A stretch of 13,559 bases of DNA from Holdemanella porci (GTDB lineage Bacteria; Bacillota_I; Bacilli_A; Erysipelotrichales; Erysipelotrichaceae). The notes below the pieces were generated by a model that saw only the letters and a program-made list of their open reading frames with translations, was not told the DNA's origin and searched no databases. The first letter of the stretch is position 1, and each line of letters starts with the position of its first letter. Position numbers and translations under genes: made by a program. The stretch lies in the NCBI RefSeq assembly GCF_019052655.1, contig NZ_JAHQVB010000055.1, forward strand, positions 1-13,559. Reading direction: 5' to 3'. Shown here piece after piece: positions 7,516 through 13,559 of this stretch.

Positions 7516-8430
7516 ATGGAAAGAATAGAAATATTAATGTCCACATATAATGGAGAAAAATTCATAGAGGAACAGATTAAGAGTATATTTTCTCAAAAAA
7601 AACATGAAATACATCTGTTAATACGAGACGATGGTTCAAAAGATAACACGATTGAAATTGTAAAAAGATTGAAAAGAAAATTTTCAATAGATTTTTATTC
7701 TGGAGAAAATCTTGGACCGGCAAAGAGCTTTATGGACTTAGTTTACCATTGTGGGGAAGCTGACTACTATGCCTTTGCTGATCAGGATGATATATGGAAT
7801 CTCAATAAAATAGGTGATGCAATCAATTTTATTTCTGCTCGGTCTGATGGACCTGCTGCATATTGTAGCAATTTAACACCGGCCAAAGATAGTAATACTA
7901 TCCTGCAGGATAAATTGCTTTCGGATTGTATTGCTACCAAGTATACACAGATATTATCCAGATGTTCAGATATTTTTGGCTGTACTATGGTATGGAATAA
8001 AGACTTACAGAATATTATTGTAAGTTTAAATCCACCAAAAGAATTAGCAATGCATGACTATTGGATTGCGCTGATCGCATCCTGCTATGGTGTTATGTTA
8101 TATGATAAAGACTCTAAACTACTTTATAGACAACATGAGAACAATTCGGTAGGAGCTGGAATTTCCAAATTTCGAAATTGGAAAGGAAGATTAGCTTGGA
8201 TATTTAATAAAACAAAATTTTCTGCGGCAATAACAGCAGAAGAGATGTTAAATGCCATGAAGCAAAATGAAAACTTTAATAGGGAATTTTATGAGTATAC
8301 AAAGCTTCTGAAAGATTACAAGAATAGTATTTTTTCAAAATTTAAATATCTTGTACACGCTGATATGAGTGCAATGAATTTTAAACAGAAGTGTTTTCAT
8401 GTACTTTTGGTTGTTACAAGTAGTCTTTAA
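7516..8430 (+). CDS. GT2-family glycosyltransferase (RgpB/rhamnosyltransferase-like)
   Basis: The 304-residue GT-A protein opens with ILMSTYNGEKFIEEQIKSI. IRDDGSKDNT follows at residues 36-45, then NLGPAKSF, then the metal-binding FADQDDIW with D89, D91 and D92. MHDYWIALIASCYG and YRQHENNSVGAG complete the family-2 pattern. The combination of STYNGE, DQDDIW and RQHxxN is typical of transferases annotated as rhamnosyltransferases in Gram-positive wall polysaccharide loci. The donor is therefore possibly dTDP-rhamnose, but sequence alone cannot confirm it. No rhamnose synthesis genes are in the window. GAGAGG precedes the ATG and the spacing from the upstream gene is nine bases. An eight-A run at 7595-7602 lies in codons 27-29. 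Confidence 0.88.
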   Translation: MERIEILMSTYNGEKFIEEQIKSIFSQKKHEIHLLIRDDGSKDNTIEIVKRLKRKFSIDFYSGENLGPAKSFMDLVYHCGEADYYAFADQDDIWNLNKIGDAINFISARSDGPAAYCSNLTPAKDSNTILQDKLLSDCIATKYTQILSRCSDIFGCTMVWNKDLQNIIVSLNPPKELAMHDYWIALIASCYGVMLYDKDSKLLYRQHENNSVGAGISKFRNWKGRLAWIFNKTKFSAAITAEEMLNAMKQNENFNREFYEYTKLLKDYKNSIFSKFKYLVHADMSAMNFKQKCFHVLLVVTSSL

Positions 8431-8434
8431 ATGT

Positions 8435-8438
8435 GGAG
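8435..8438 (+). promoter_or_regulatory. Ribosome binding site setting the start at 8447
   Basis: GGAG (within GGAGAAG) lies eight bases before ATG 8447. The open frame extends back to an ATG at 8399 inside the preceding gene, but that ATG has no such site and would add sixteen residues encoded within the GT2 gene. Confidence 0.7.
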
Positions 8439-8446
8439 AAGTGAGT

Positions 8447-9748
8447 ATGAGTAAAAAAAGTTTTACACAAAAAGAGTATGTACTTTCTATTTCTTTTGCT
8501 AATTACCTAAAAGGAATAAGTGGTATGGCGAAAGTTCTAATGGAGCATCAAAAAATGTTCAACAATAAAAATGTGGGATATGTAAATTTATTTGTTGTAA
8601 AAAAATATCTATTTCAAGAAAAAATAACTGCCTTTTGTTATTACGGCCTTGTTATTAATGGCGAATATAGCGGGATTTATTCTATAGAACAGATTATTAA
8701 CTTGATAAAAAGTTGGGATGATCAGGGAAAAAATTTGATTGACATTCATTTGCATCATTTATTGTATGTGAAACTTAAGCAAATTGATAAGTTGTTGAGT
8801 CATATTCGTGCAGTGCCAATTAAATTATATTTGCATGATTATTATACAGTATGTTGGAATTATACACTATTGAAGAATGGTGAATCTTACTGTGGACCCC
8901 AAAAGATGTGTCCTAGTAAGTGCAATGACTGTAGATTTTATGATAGAAGTAAGCCAAGAGTAGATCAAATTCAAGATCTGCTAGTTAAATATAAAAAAAG
9001 AATTTTAGTGGTCTCCCCATCAGAAGCTACTAAAAATATATGGTTAGAGTCATATCCCGAATTTAGAGGGCAAACAATAGTAATAAAACATCAAAAGGAA
9101 ATTGGAAAATATCGAGAGAATTTGAAGCCGTTATCAAGCTGTAAAAAGATTAGCATTGCCTTTCTCGGAATGCCAGCAGAGCATAAAGGATGGAAGCAAT
9201 GGGAAATGATGGTTGAGAACTACAAGGAAGATTATCGCTTTGTTGTTTTTAATAGTTCTGATGAAGAGTACCAGAACATGGAGAAAGTAAAAATACAGTA
9301 TTCTCCAGGAAATTTAAGTGCAATGACAAAATCATTAAGAGACAATGATATACAGGTGGCATTGTTATGGGCAAAATGGCCAGAGACTTATTCTTACACA
9401 TTTTATGAAAGTTTATCCGCCAATTTATATATTATAACAAATCGTGTTAGCGGAAATATCACCAATCAAGTAGAGGGAAGACGGTGTGGCATAATATTAG
9501 AAGATGTGAATGAGCTATATCAACTGTTAGGTGATAAAGAAGTACTTAGAGAAAGAATAAACGATTTTAGAATAAAGTGCGATGGCGGAGCTTATTATTT
9601 GAAAGAAAATGATGAAATCGTTGAATATTCGCTTAAAAAAATGAACCGAAATACAATGGTTAGTGGTTGTATAAATCTCAAGCTACATGACTTTGTGGCG
9701 ACTAAACTACTGAATATTTTGTATCATCTTGGTAAAATACCGGGGTAG
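8447..9748 (+). CDS. GT4-like glycosyltransferase with a four-cysteine cluster
   Basis: The 433-residue protein looks like a GT-B transferase. The N-terminal part has SFANYLKGISGMAKVLMEH, a glycine-containing acceptor-side loop, then IDIHLHHLLY and LYLHDYYTVC (H130, C136). Next comes CX5CX3CX2C at C149, C155, C159 and C162. The C-terminal half has IAFLGMPAEHKGW, where GT4 enzymes have the G-x-KG loop. The EX7E motif ETYSYTFYE precedes NRVSGNITN. Cysteine clusters after an HDY segment are known in other GT4 proteins and may bind a metal or stabilise the fold. Identity to characterised enzymes seems low, so donor and acceptor are unknown. It begins 16 bases after the GT2 gene and ends 11 bases before the polymerase candidate. 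Confidence 0.8.
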   Translation: MSKKSFTQKEYVLSISFANYLKGISGMAKVLMEHQKMFNNKNVGYVNLFVVKKYLFQEKITAFCYYGLVINGEYSGIYSIEQIINLIKSWDDQGKNLIDIHLHHLLYVKLKQIDKLLSHIRAVPIKLYLHDYYTVCWNYTLLKNGESYCGPQKMCPSKCNDCRFYDRSKPRVDQIQDLLVKYKKRILVVSPSEATKNIWLESYPEFRGQTIVIKHQKEIGKYRENLKPLSSCKKISIAFLGMPAEHKGWKQWEMMVENYKEDYRFVVFNSSDEEYQNMEKVKIQYSPGNLSAMTKSLRDNDIQVALLWAKWPETYSYTFYESLSANLYIITNRVSGNITNQVEGRRCGIILEDVNELYQLLGDKEVLRERINDFRIKCDGGAYYLKENDEIVEYSLKKMNRNTMVSGCINLKLHDFVATKLLNILYHLGKIPG

Positions 9749-9759
9749 AGGAGATAATA

Positions 9760-11073
9760 ATGAGTTTATATGTAAAAAAAAATATAGATTTCTTTACATT
9801 GTTTATGATATTTGTTCAGTTGATATTTCTTAAGTTTTATGGTAAAGAACAAATAGGAAACAAGCTTTTGCTGATTTTGTGCATGGTTTCATTGCTTCGA
9901 TACTTTTGGCATTATGCTAAAAATCAAGGAGGAATGCTAATAATTGGTTTTCTTATACTACAAATCATGGCTAATGTTCTTGTATTAGGAGGAACATTTG
10001 ATAATGTTCGCAGCAACATCATTATGTTGACATATCCAATAGCCTGTATAATGTTTTTGGAGTATTTTTGTAGAAGATATTCAGATGATTTTATACGCTA
10101 TTTTAAGAAAGGATTTTGGATAGTAAATGGATATTTTCTGGTTAATGTGATAGTGCTTTTGATTCAATTACAAGGTACAGGTTTTATGATTGGCGTTAAT
10201 GCTGCTGGAACAGTAAATCCTATGTATGAGGATTTAATAGCTGGGTTGCTTGGATATAGTGGTACTCATCAGTTATCATTATTTATGACCTTTGTCATAC
10301 TTTATAACATGGCATATTGGAAATATGAAGTTTCTGAATTGAAAAAAACTCCGTTGCTTATATATTTAATCGCTTGCATTATATTTTGCTGCTATATATC
10401 TATAGAAAATTATAATCAGGCATTTTTCTTTGTTTTGCCTATTGGAATTGCGCTTTTTATTTTGTCTTCTGGTTTAGATGTTAATAAGTTAACTGTATCC
10501 TGGAATACTGTATTTAAGTACTTATTGTGGGGTGTTATTTTATTTCTGTTCATTGTTTTTCTATACAATTCCAACGAAGCTGTGCGTGTGTTTATTGATG
10601 ATAATTTGTTCGATAAGATGGATATGGCATCGTCAGCAATGGAAATGGGAGTTGCTGCAAATGGAAGTGACGAGAGATTTGCGATGATATTATATGGACT
10701 TGACAATTTAAATGGTTGGGAATTAGGTCGAGGAATAGGTAATTACTTTGTTTGTCAAGGCGGTGCAATGGGATTTCGGCATTTTGGTCAAGCTAGTATG
10801 GGTACACTAATATGTTTAATGGGAATCTGGTTCGTTTTAACTTTAATTTGTTATTACACGTATCAGCTTACCAAGATAGTATATGACAGGATCAACTTTA
10901 TAGGATTTGCAATATTTTTCATCTATTTTGTTTTCCTGTTTGTGTATTGTCAAATTGCTTATGACAACATAGTGGCTATATGGTCTGTTTTTTCTTTATT
11001 GCCAATTAAGTTTGTTCTTGAAAAAAAGAGGGAGGTAGATGAGTATGAATATCGGAGTTGTAACTTTTACTGA
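9760..11073 (+). CDS. Polytopic membrane protein, probable Wzy-type polysaccharide polymerase
   Basis: The 437-residue protein has about eleven or twelve hydrophobic segments spread over its length, e.g. FFTLFMIFVQLIFLKF, IYLIACIIFCCYI and FVLTLICYYTY. A large hydrophilic loop between the later segments (about residues 270-345) contains GSDERFAMILYGLD, GWELGRGIGNYF and RHFGQASMGTL. Wzy polymerases and O-antigen ligases have a comparable large outer loop with basic residues and histidine followed by a hydrophobic helix. It is the only such protein in the window, and a repeat-unit locus needs one. Wzy proteins diverge greatly, so the call rests on topology and context; a Wzx flippase is less likely because the large soluble loop does not fit. 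GAGGAG precedes the ATG. A nine-A run (9774-9782) covers codons 5-8. Confidence 0.72.
   Translation: MSLYVKKNIDFFTLFMIFVQLIFLKFYGKEQIGNKLLLILCMVSLLRYFWHYAKNQGGMLIIGFLILQIMANVLVLGGTFDNVRSNIIMLTYPIACIMFLEYFCRRYSDDFIRYFKKGFWIVNGYFLVNVIVLLIQLQGTGFMIGVNAAGTVNPMYEDLIAGLLGYSGTHQLSLFMTFVILYNMAYWKYEVSELKKTPLLIYLIACIIFCCYISIENYNQAFFFVLPIGIALFILSSGLDVNKLTVSWNTVFKYLLWGVILFLFIVFLYNSNEAVRVFIDDNLFDKMDMASSAMEMGVAANGSDERFAMILYGLDNLNGWELGRGIGNYFVCQGGAMGFRHFGQASMGTLICLMGIWFVLTLICYYTYQLTKIVYDRINFIGFAIFFIYFVFLFVYCQIAYDNIVAIWSVFSLLPIKFVLEKKREVDEYEYRSCNFY
11031..11035 (+). promoter_or_regulatory. Ribosome binding site setting the start at 11045
   Basis: GGAGG lies nine bases before ATG 11045 but only three before the in-frame ATG at 11039, which favours 11045. 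The site is inside the 3' end of the preceding polymerase gene. Confidence 0.7.
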
Positions 11074-12097
11074 TGGAACTAATTATGGGCAGCGTTTACA
11101 AAATCTAGCAGTGCAACATATTTTTGAAGAATATGGCCATAATGTGGAGACTTTTATTATTAGAAGACCCGATTATGGTATTAAAAACTTTATAAAAAGA
11201 ACAATGAAGGCAGCAATTCACCCTGCTTCAAGTTTTGTAGAATACTGTAGACAGAGAGCTTTTGGGCGCTTTAATAATGAGTATATAAATTTTTATAGAA
11301 AAAAATTATATGTGGGAATTGATTCGACTGAGATTGAGAACGAATTTGATTTAGTGGTAGCTGGAAGCGATCAAGTATGGAATCCTTATTCGGCATGGGT
11401 AAGCGAAAACAATTTTTTGACGTTTATATCGAATAGCAAGAGAGCATCGCTTGCAGCGAGTTTTTCAATTGATGATATACCTGAAGACAAAAAATTATTG
11501 TATAAAAAGTATTTGGAAGGAATACCTAAGATTACTGTGCGAGAAATAGGGGCTCAACGCTTGATTATGAACTTATGTGGGAAAAAAGTTGATGTTATTT
11601 CAGACCCGACAATTATCGTAGGTGAATCTTTTTGGGAAACTATTATGAAAGAACCCAAAATGAGTTTGCCAGAAAATTACATTGTAGATTATGTTTTGGG
11701 TTCTAAGACTGAAACAAATTTTATTTATCAATTTGCATCTGAGAATAATCTAGAAGTAGTTTCCTTAAATAAGAATTCTAAATGGTATGTAACATCGCCG
11801 GCAGATTTTTTATATATAATAAAGCATGCAAAGTTTGTTTTTACAGATTCCTATCATGGCACGATTTTTTCTATTATTTTTAAAAAACCGTTTAGAAATA
11901 TACTAAGAAAAGACGCTAATATTTCGATGCAAAGCAGGTTTGAAACTTTATATTCTACTCTTGGTATTCATAAAGAATTTGTTTTATCACATGACAACCT
12001 TCATGAAACGTTTGACTATTCATCCATTAGTCAAAGGATGAAGGAGGAAAGAATCAGATCCATTAGAATTATCGAAAAAAATATTCTCGAAATGTGA
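11045..12097 (+). CDS. Polysaccharide pyruvyl transferase family protein
   Basis: The 350-residue protein matches the polysaccharide pyruvyl transferase family (PF04230). MNIGVVTFTDGTNYGQRLQN forms the N-terminal GT-B-like nucleotide-binding loop. VVAGSDQVWNP (G107-P114) is the hallmark central motif. VREIGAQ, VISDPTIIVG and FTDSYHGTIFS (D268 to H271) are the remaining conserved blocks, the last carrying a histidine expected near the active site. Characterised members such as CsaB and WcfO/Pvg1-type enzymes transfer pyruvate from phosphoenolpyruvate to form ketals on glycans, giving them negative charge. That reaction is likely here, on the locus's repeat unit, though some family members do other jobs. 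The first 29 bases overlap the polymerase gene, suggesting coupled translation. Arginine codons are mostly AGA (12 of 18), unlike the radical SAM gene. Confidence 0.88.
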   Translation: MNIGVVTFTDGTNYGQRLQNLAVQHIFEEYGHNVETFIIRRPDYGIKNFIKRTMKAAIHPASSFVEYCRQRAFGRFNNEYINFYRKKLYVGIDSTEIENEFDLVVAGSDQVWNPYSAWVSENNFLTFISNSKRASLAASFSIDDIPEDKKLLYKKYLEGIPKITVREIGAQRLIMNLCGKKVDVISDPTIIVGESFWETIMKEPKMSLPENYIVDYVLGSKTETNFIYQFASENNLEVVSLNKNSKWYVTSPADFLYIIKHAKFVFTDSYHGTIFSIIFKKPFRNILRKDANISMQSRFETLYSTLGIHKEFVLSHDNLHETFDYSSISQRMKEERIRSIRIIEKNILEM

Positions 12098-12124
12098 ATT
12101 TTGAGATAAAGGGAAGGAAAGATA

Positions 12125-13111
12125 ATGAGTGATATAGTTTTAGTGCTAGGGATTATGTTTTTCCTGGTATGTTCTATCCGATTTTCTTGCAATAAAAAGG
12201 AAGTAATGTTTTTTTCAGTTGAACAGACAATAGCACTTAAAGGAGTTGCAATTTTATTAGTATACATCCATCATTTTGCCCAGATAAGATGTGCATTTTA
12301 TAACAATCACACATTTTTAGGATTTTTAGGTGTTTCAGTGTTCCTTTTTATTTCAGGTTATGCCACTATGGTTCAAGCAAAAAAAAAGCAAGACGGGTGG
12401 AAAAAAAATTACTGGAGAAAAAAAATTAAAAGGCTAATCATACCGAGAGTCATTGTAGTATTTGTATTTGGATACCTAGCTGGTAGAACGTTGTTACAAG
12501 GCCTGGTTGAAAGCGCTTTCTTTTGGCAGGATTGGTTTTTGGCGGCAATTATATTTAATTATGCTGTATTTTATATTGCATTAACTAAAAAGAAATCTGT
12601 TGTAAAGGTTCTATTTATTTGTGAGGCAATATTTGTGGTATGTTGCATTGCAAGTAATCAGCTTATTATGTGGTATAATACAGCATTTATGTTTGCATTT
12701 GGTGTCTTATTTGCAATGCATAAAGAAAAAGTTTTAGAGGTGATTTCTAAATTATTATATCATAGAAAACTAGCAGTTCTTTTATTAATTGTTTTGATTT
12801 TTTGCTCTATGATGAGATACCAACGATTTATATTTGATACTTTAACGGGTATTTTATTTGTCATGTTAGTTATAATTTACACGTATGAAAATAGCTTTTT
12901 TTCTAAATTTTACGAAAATGTAGGTAGGTTTTCTTGGGAATTTTATTTGGTTCACTCAAGAATTATAGGAATTGTTTTAAATAGATTTACAAATAACAAT
13001 TTACTGGCATTTATTGAATCTGCAATAATTTCTCTTGGTATTGCAGTTGTTCTTAATAAGACACTTGAGGCATTTTATAACCTAATTTCAAAATTTAAAT
13101 TAAGTCGGTAA
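12125..13111 (+). CDS. Acyltransferase_3 family membrane acyltransferase (third copy type)
   Basis: The 328-residue polytopic protein starts with a separate hydrophobic helix (about residues 4-19). The Acyltransferase_3 signature ALKGVAILLVYIHHF follows, with H49 and H50, then FLGVSVFLFISGYA. The cytoplasmic stretch KKKIKRLIIPRVIVVF holds the conserved basic residues. About nine further hydrophobic segments follow, and WEFYLVHSR near the end is a typical C-terminal helix. It should acylate a sugar outside the membrane, and the extra first helix distinguishes it from the two upstream paralogs. A run of nine A (12379-12387) and two of eight A (12401-12408 and 12418-12425) lie within 47 bases of its coding sequence and encode the lysine-rich loop. 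GGAAGG precedes ATG 12125. It is the last convincing gene of the cluster in this window. Confidence 0.86.
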   Translation: MSDIVLVLGIMFFLVCSIRFSCNKKEVMFFSVEQTIALKGVAILLVYIHHFAQIRCAFYNNHTFLGFLGVSVFLFISGYATMVQAKKKQDGWKKNYWRKKIKRLIIPRVIVVFVFGYLAGRTLLQGLVESAFFWQDWFLAAIIFNYAVFYIALTKKKSVVKVLFICEAIFVVCCIASNQLIMWYNTAFMFAFGVLFAMHKEKVLEVISKLLYHRKLAVLLLIVLIFCSMMRYQRFIFDTLTGILFVMLVIIYTYENSFFSKFYENVGRFSWEFYLVHSRIIGIVLNRFTNNNLLAFIESAIISLGIAVVLNKTLEAFYNLISKFKLSR

Positions 13112-13559
13112 GAACGGTAGCAATATGAAAATTGAATGAGCTATAAATGTGATGCGGAAAATCATTTTTGACGTGCTGCTTAGATTATATCAAACGGTCT
13201 TTCCGTTTGAAATTTGAGTTGTGATGATTAAACGTTGAGCATGGAATATTTGAACTTGAGCAGTTTATTTCGGATGTGGTTACAGTTCGAAATGCGTTTT
13301 TACGCTCTTTGAGGCAGTGCTTTTCGGAAACACCTGTTGTTCCAGTACTTCGTTCGTGAAGGTTTCATCCAACGGACAGACAATAGGCAATTCATTTGCG
13401 AGCTGTTGTACCTTCATGACTGCCTTTTCAAAAGTGTCAAAATAGTTACATTGATACTGAGTGTTTACAATACATCAAAATTTGGCGATATAGTTTTATT
13501 AGTAAGCTCCTCTTTTGCAAATGGGTGGTAAGTGACAAATTATTACAGGCAGTGCTATA
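13112..13559. other. 448-base right end without a convincing gene
   Basis: No complete gene, tRNA or recognised mobile element could be identified here. A 64-codon + frame at 13337-13531 has no ribosome binding site or recognisable product. On the minus strand, an ATG at 13417 opens 45 codons to a stop at 13280. Its translation (MKVQQLANELPIVCPLDE and onward) looks more protein-like, and the open frame extends upstream past the ATG to about 13470. Other minus-strand frames continue on either side of it. That pattern could mean the remnant of a broken minus-strand gene, possibly from a mobile element, but I do not recognise the family. The stretch is richer in G+C than the gene before it. Confidence 0.4.
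13190..13210. repeat. Perfect 8-bp inverted repeat, possible weak terminator of the operon
   Basis: TCAAACGG and CCGTTTGA form a perfect 8-bp stem around the five-base loop TCTTT, 79 bases after the last gene's stop. The following bases (AATTTGAGTT) are not a proper T tract, nor are the bases on the other side read on the minus strand. A rho-independent terminator is therefore possible but not well supported. Confidence 0.45.

Noticed and set aside
13168..13190. Possible promoter: TTGACG followed by TTATAT, and TATAAT on the minus strand at 13184-13189
   Set aside because: The + strand boxes are only about eleven bases apart, and no matching -35 lies 16-18 bases upstream of the minus-strand box.
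13337..13531. 64-codon + strand open frame near the right end
   Set aside because: It has no ribosome binding site and no recognisable motif, and the opposite strand looks more protein-like over the same bases.
13312..13556. Ten-base direct repeat AGGCAGTGCT at 13312-13321 and 13547-13556
   Set aside because: Too short, with no element-like structure between the copies; it could be chance or a target-site remnant but nothing else supports that.
1..13559. CRISPR array, tRNA, rRNA, riboswitch or toxin-antitoxin pair
   Set aside because: No regular spaced repeats, conserved RNA cores or small paired genes were seen anywhere in the window.

Overview
The window is an internal stretch of a surface-polysaccharide (capsule, exopolysaccharide or teichoic-acid-like glycan) biosynthesis locus. 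All genes are on the + strand, tightly packed, and often overlapping by 8 to 29 bases. AT-rich DNA, strong GGAGG-type ribosome binding sites and the mix of protein families suggest a low-GC Gram-positive, most likely a gut Clostridia member of Lachnospiraceae type. That assignment is an inference: no rRNA, tRNA or housekeeping marker is present.

Layout: (1) 2-658, the 3' part of a GT4 glycosyltransferase cut by the window edge; (2) 651-1694, a membrane acyltransferase (Acyltransferase_3); (3) 1687-2868, a radical SAM protein with a SPASM-like cysteine-rich tail; (4) 2884-3757, a family-2 glycosyltransferase broken by a one-base frameshift and an in-frame TAA; (5) 3822-4910, a GT4-type glycosyltransferase; (6) 4930-5898, a DUF6625-like putative glycosyltransferase; (7) 5913-6491, a left-handed beta-helix acetyltransferase; (8) 6481-7506, a second Acyltransferase_3 protein; (9) 7516-8430, a GT2 glycosyltransferase; (10) 8447-9748, a GT4-like glycosyltransferase with a cysteine cluster; (11) 9760-11073, a polytopic membrane protein, probably the Wzy polymerase; (12) 11045-12097, a polysaccharide pyruvyl transferase; (13) 12125-13111, a third Acyltransferase_3 protein. 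The last 448 bases carry no convincing gene.

Together the glycosyltransferases would assemble a repeat unit on a lipid carrier, the acyltransferases and pyruvyl transferase would decorate it, and the Wzy-like protein would polymerise it. The initiating phosphosugar transferase, the Wzx flippase, chain-length control and nucleotide-sugar genes are not in the window and should lie to either side. Five of the thirteen genes look like decorating enzymes, which is unusually heavy.

The locus is compositionally mosaic. The radical SAM gene uses CGT for 18 of its 20 arginines. The 3822-6491 block is visibly richer in G+C. The block from about 6480 to 13111 is very AT-rich and prefers AGA, and G+C rises again after it. 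The points most worth a second look are the doubly broken GT2 gene, the radical SAM/SPASM enzyme inside a glycan operon, the codon mosaic, the poly-A tracts inside coding sequence, and the unassigned right end.
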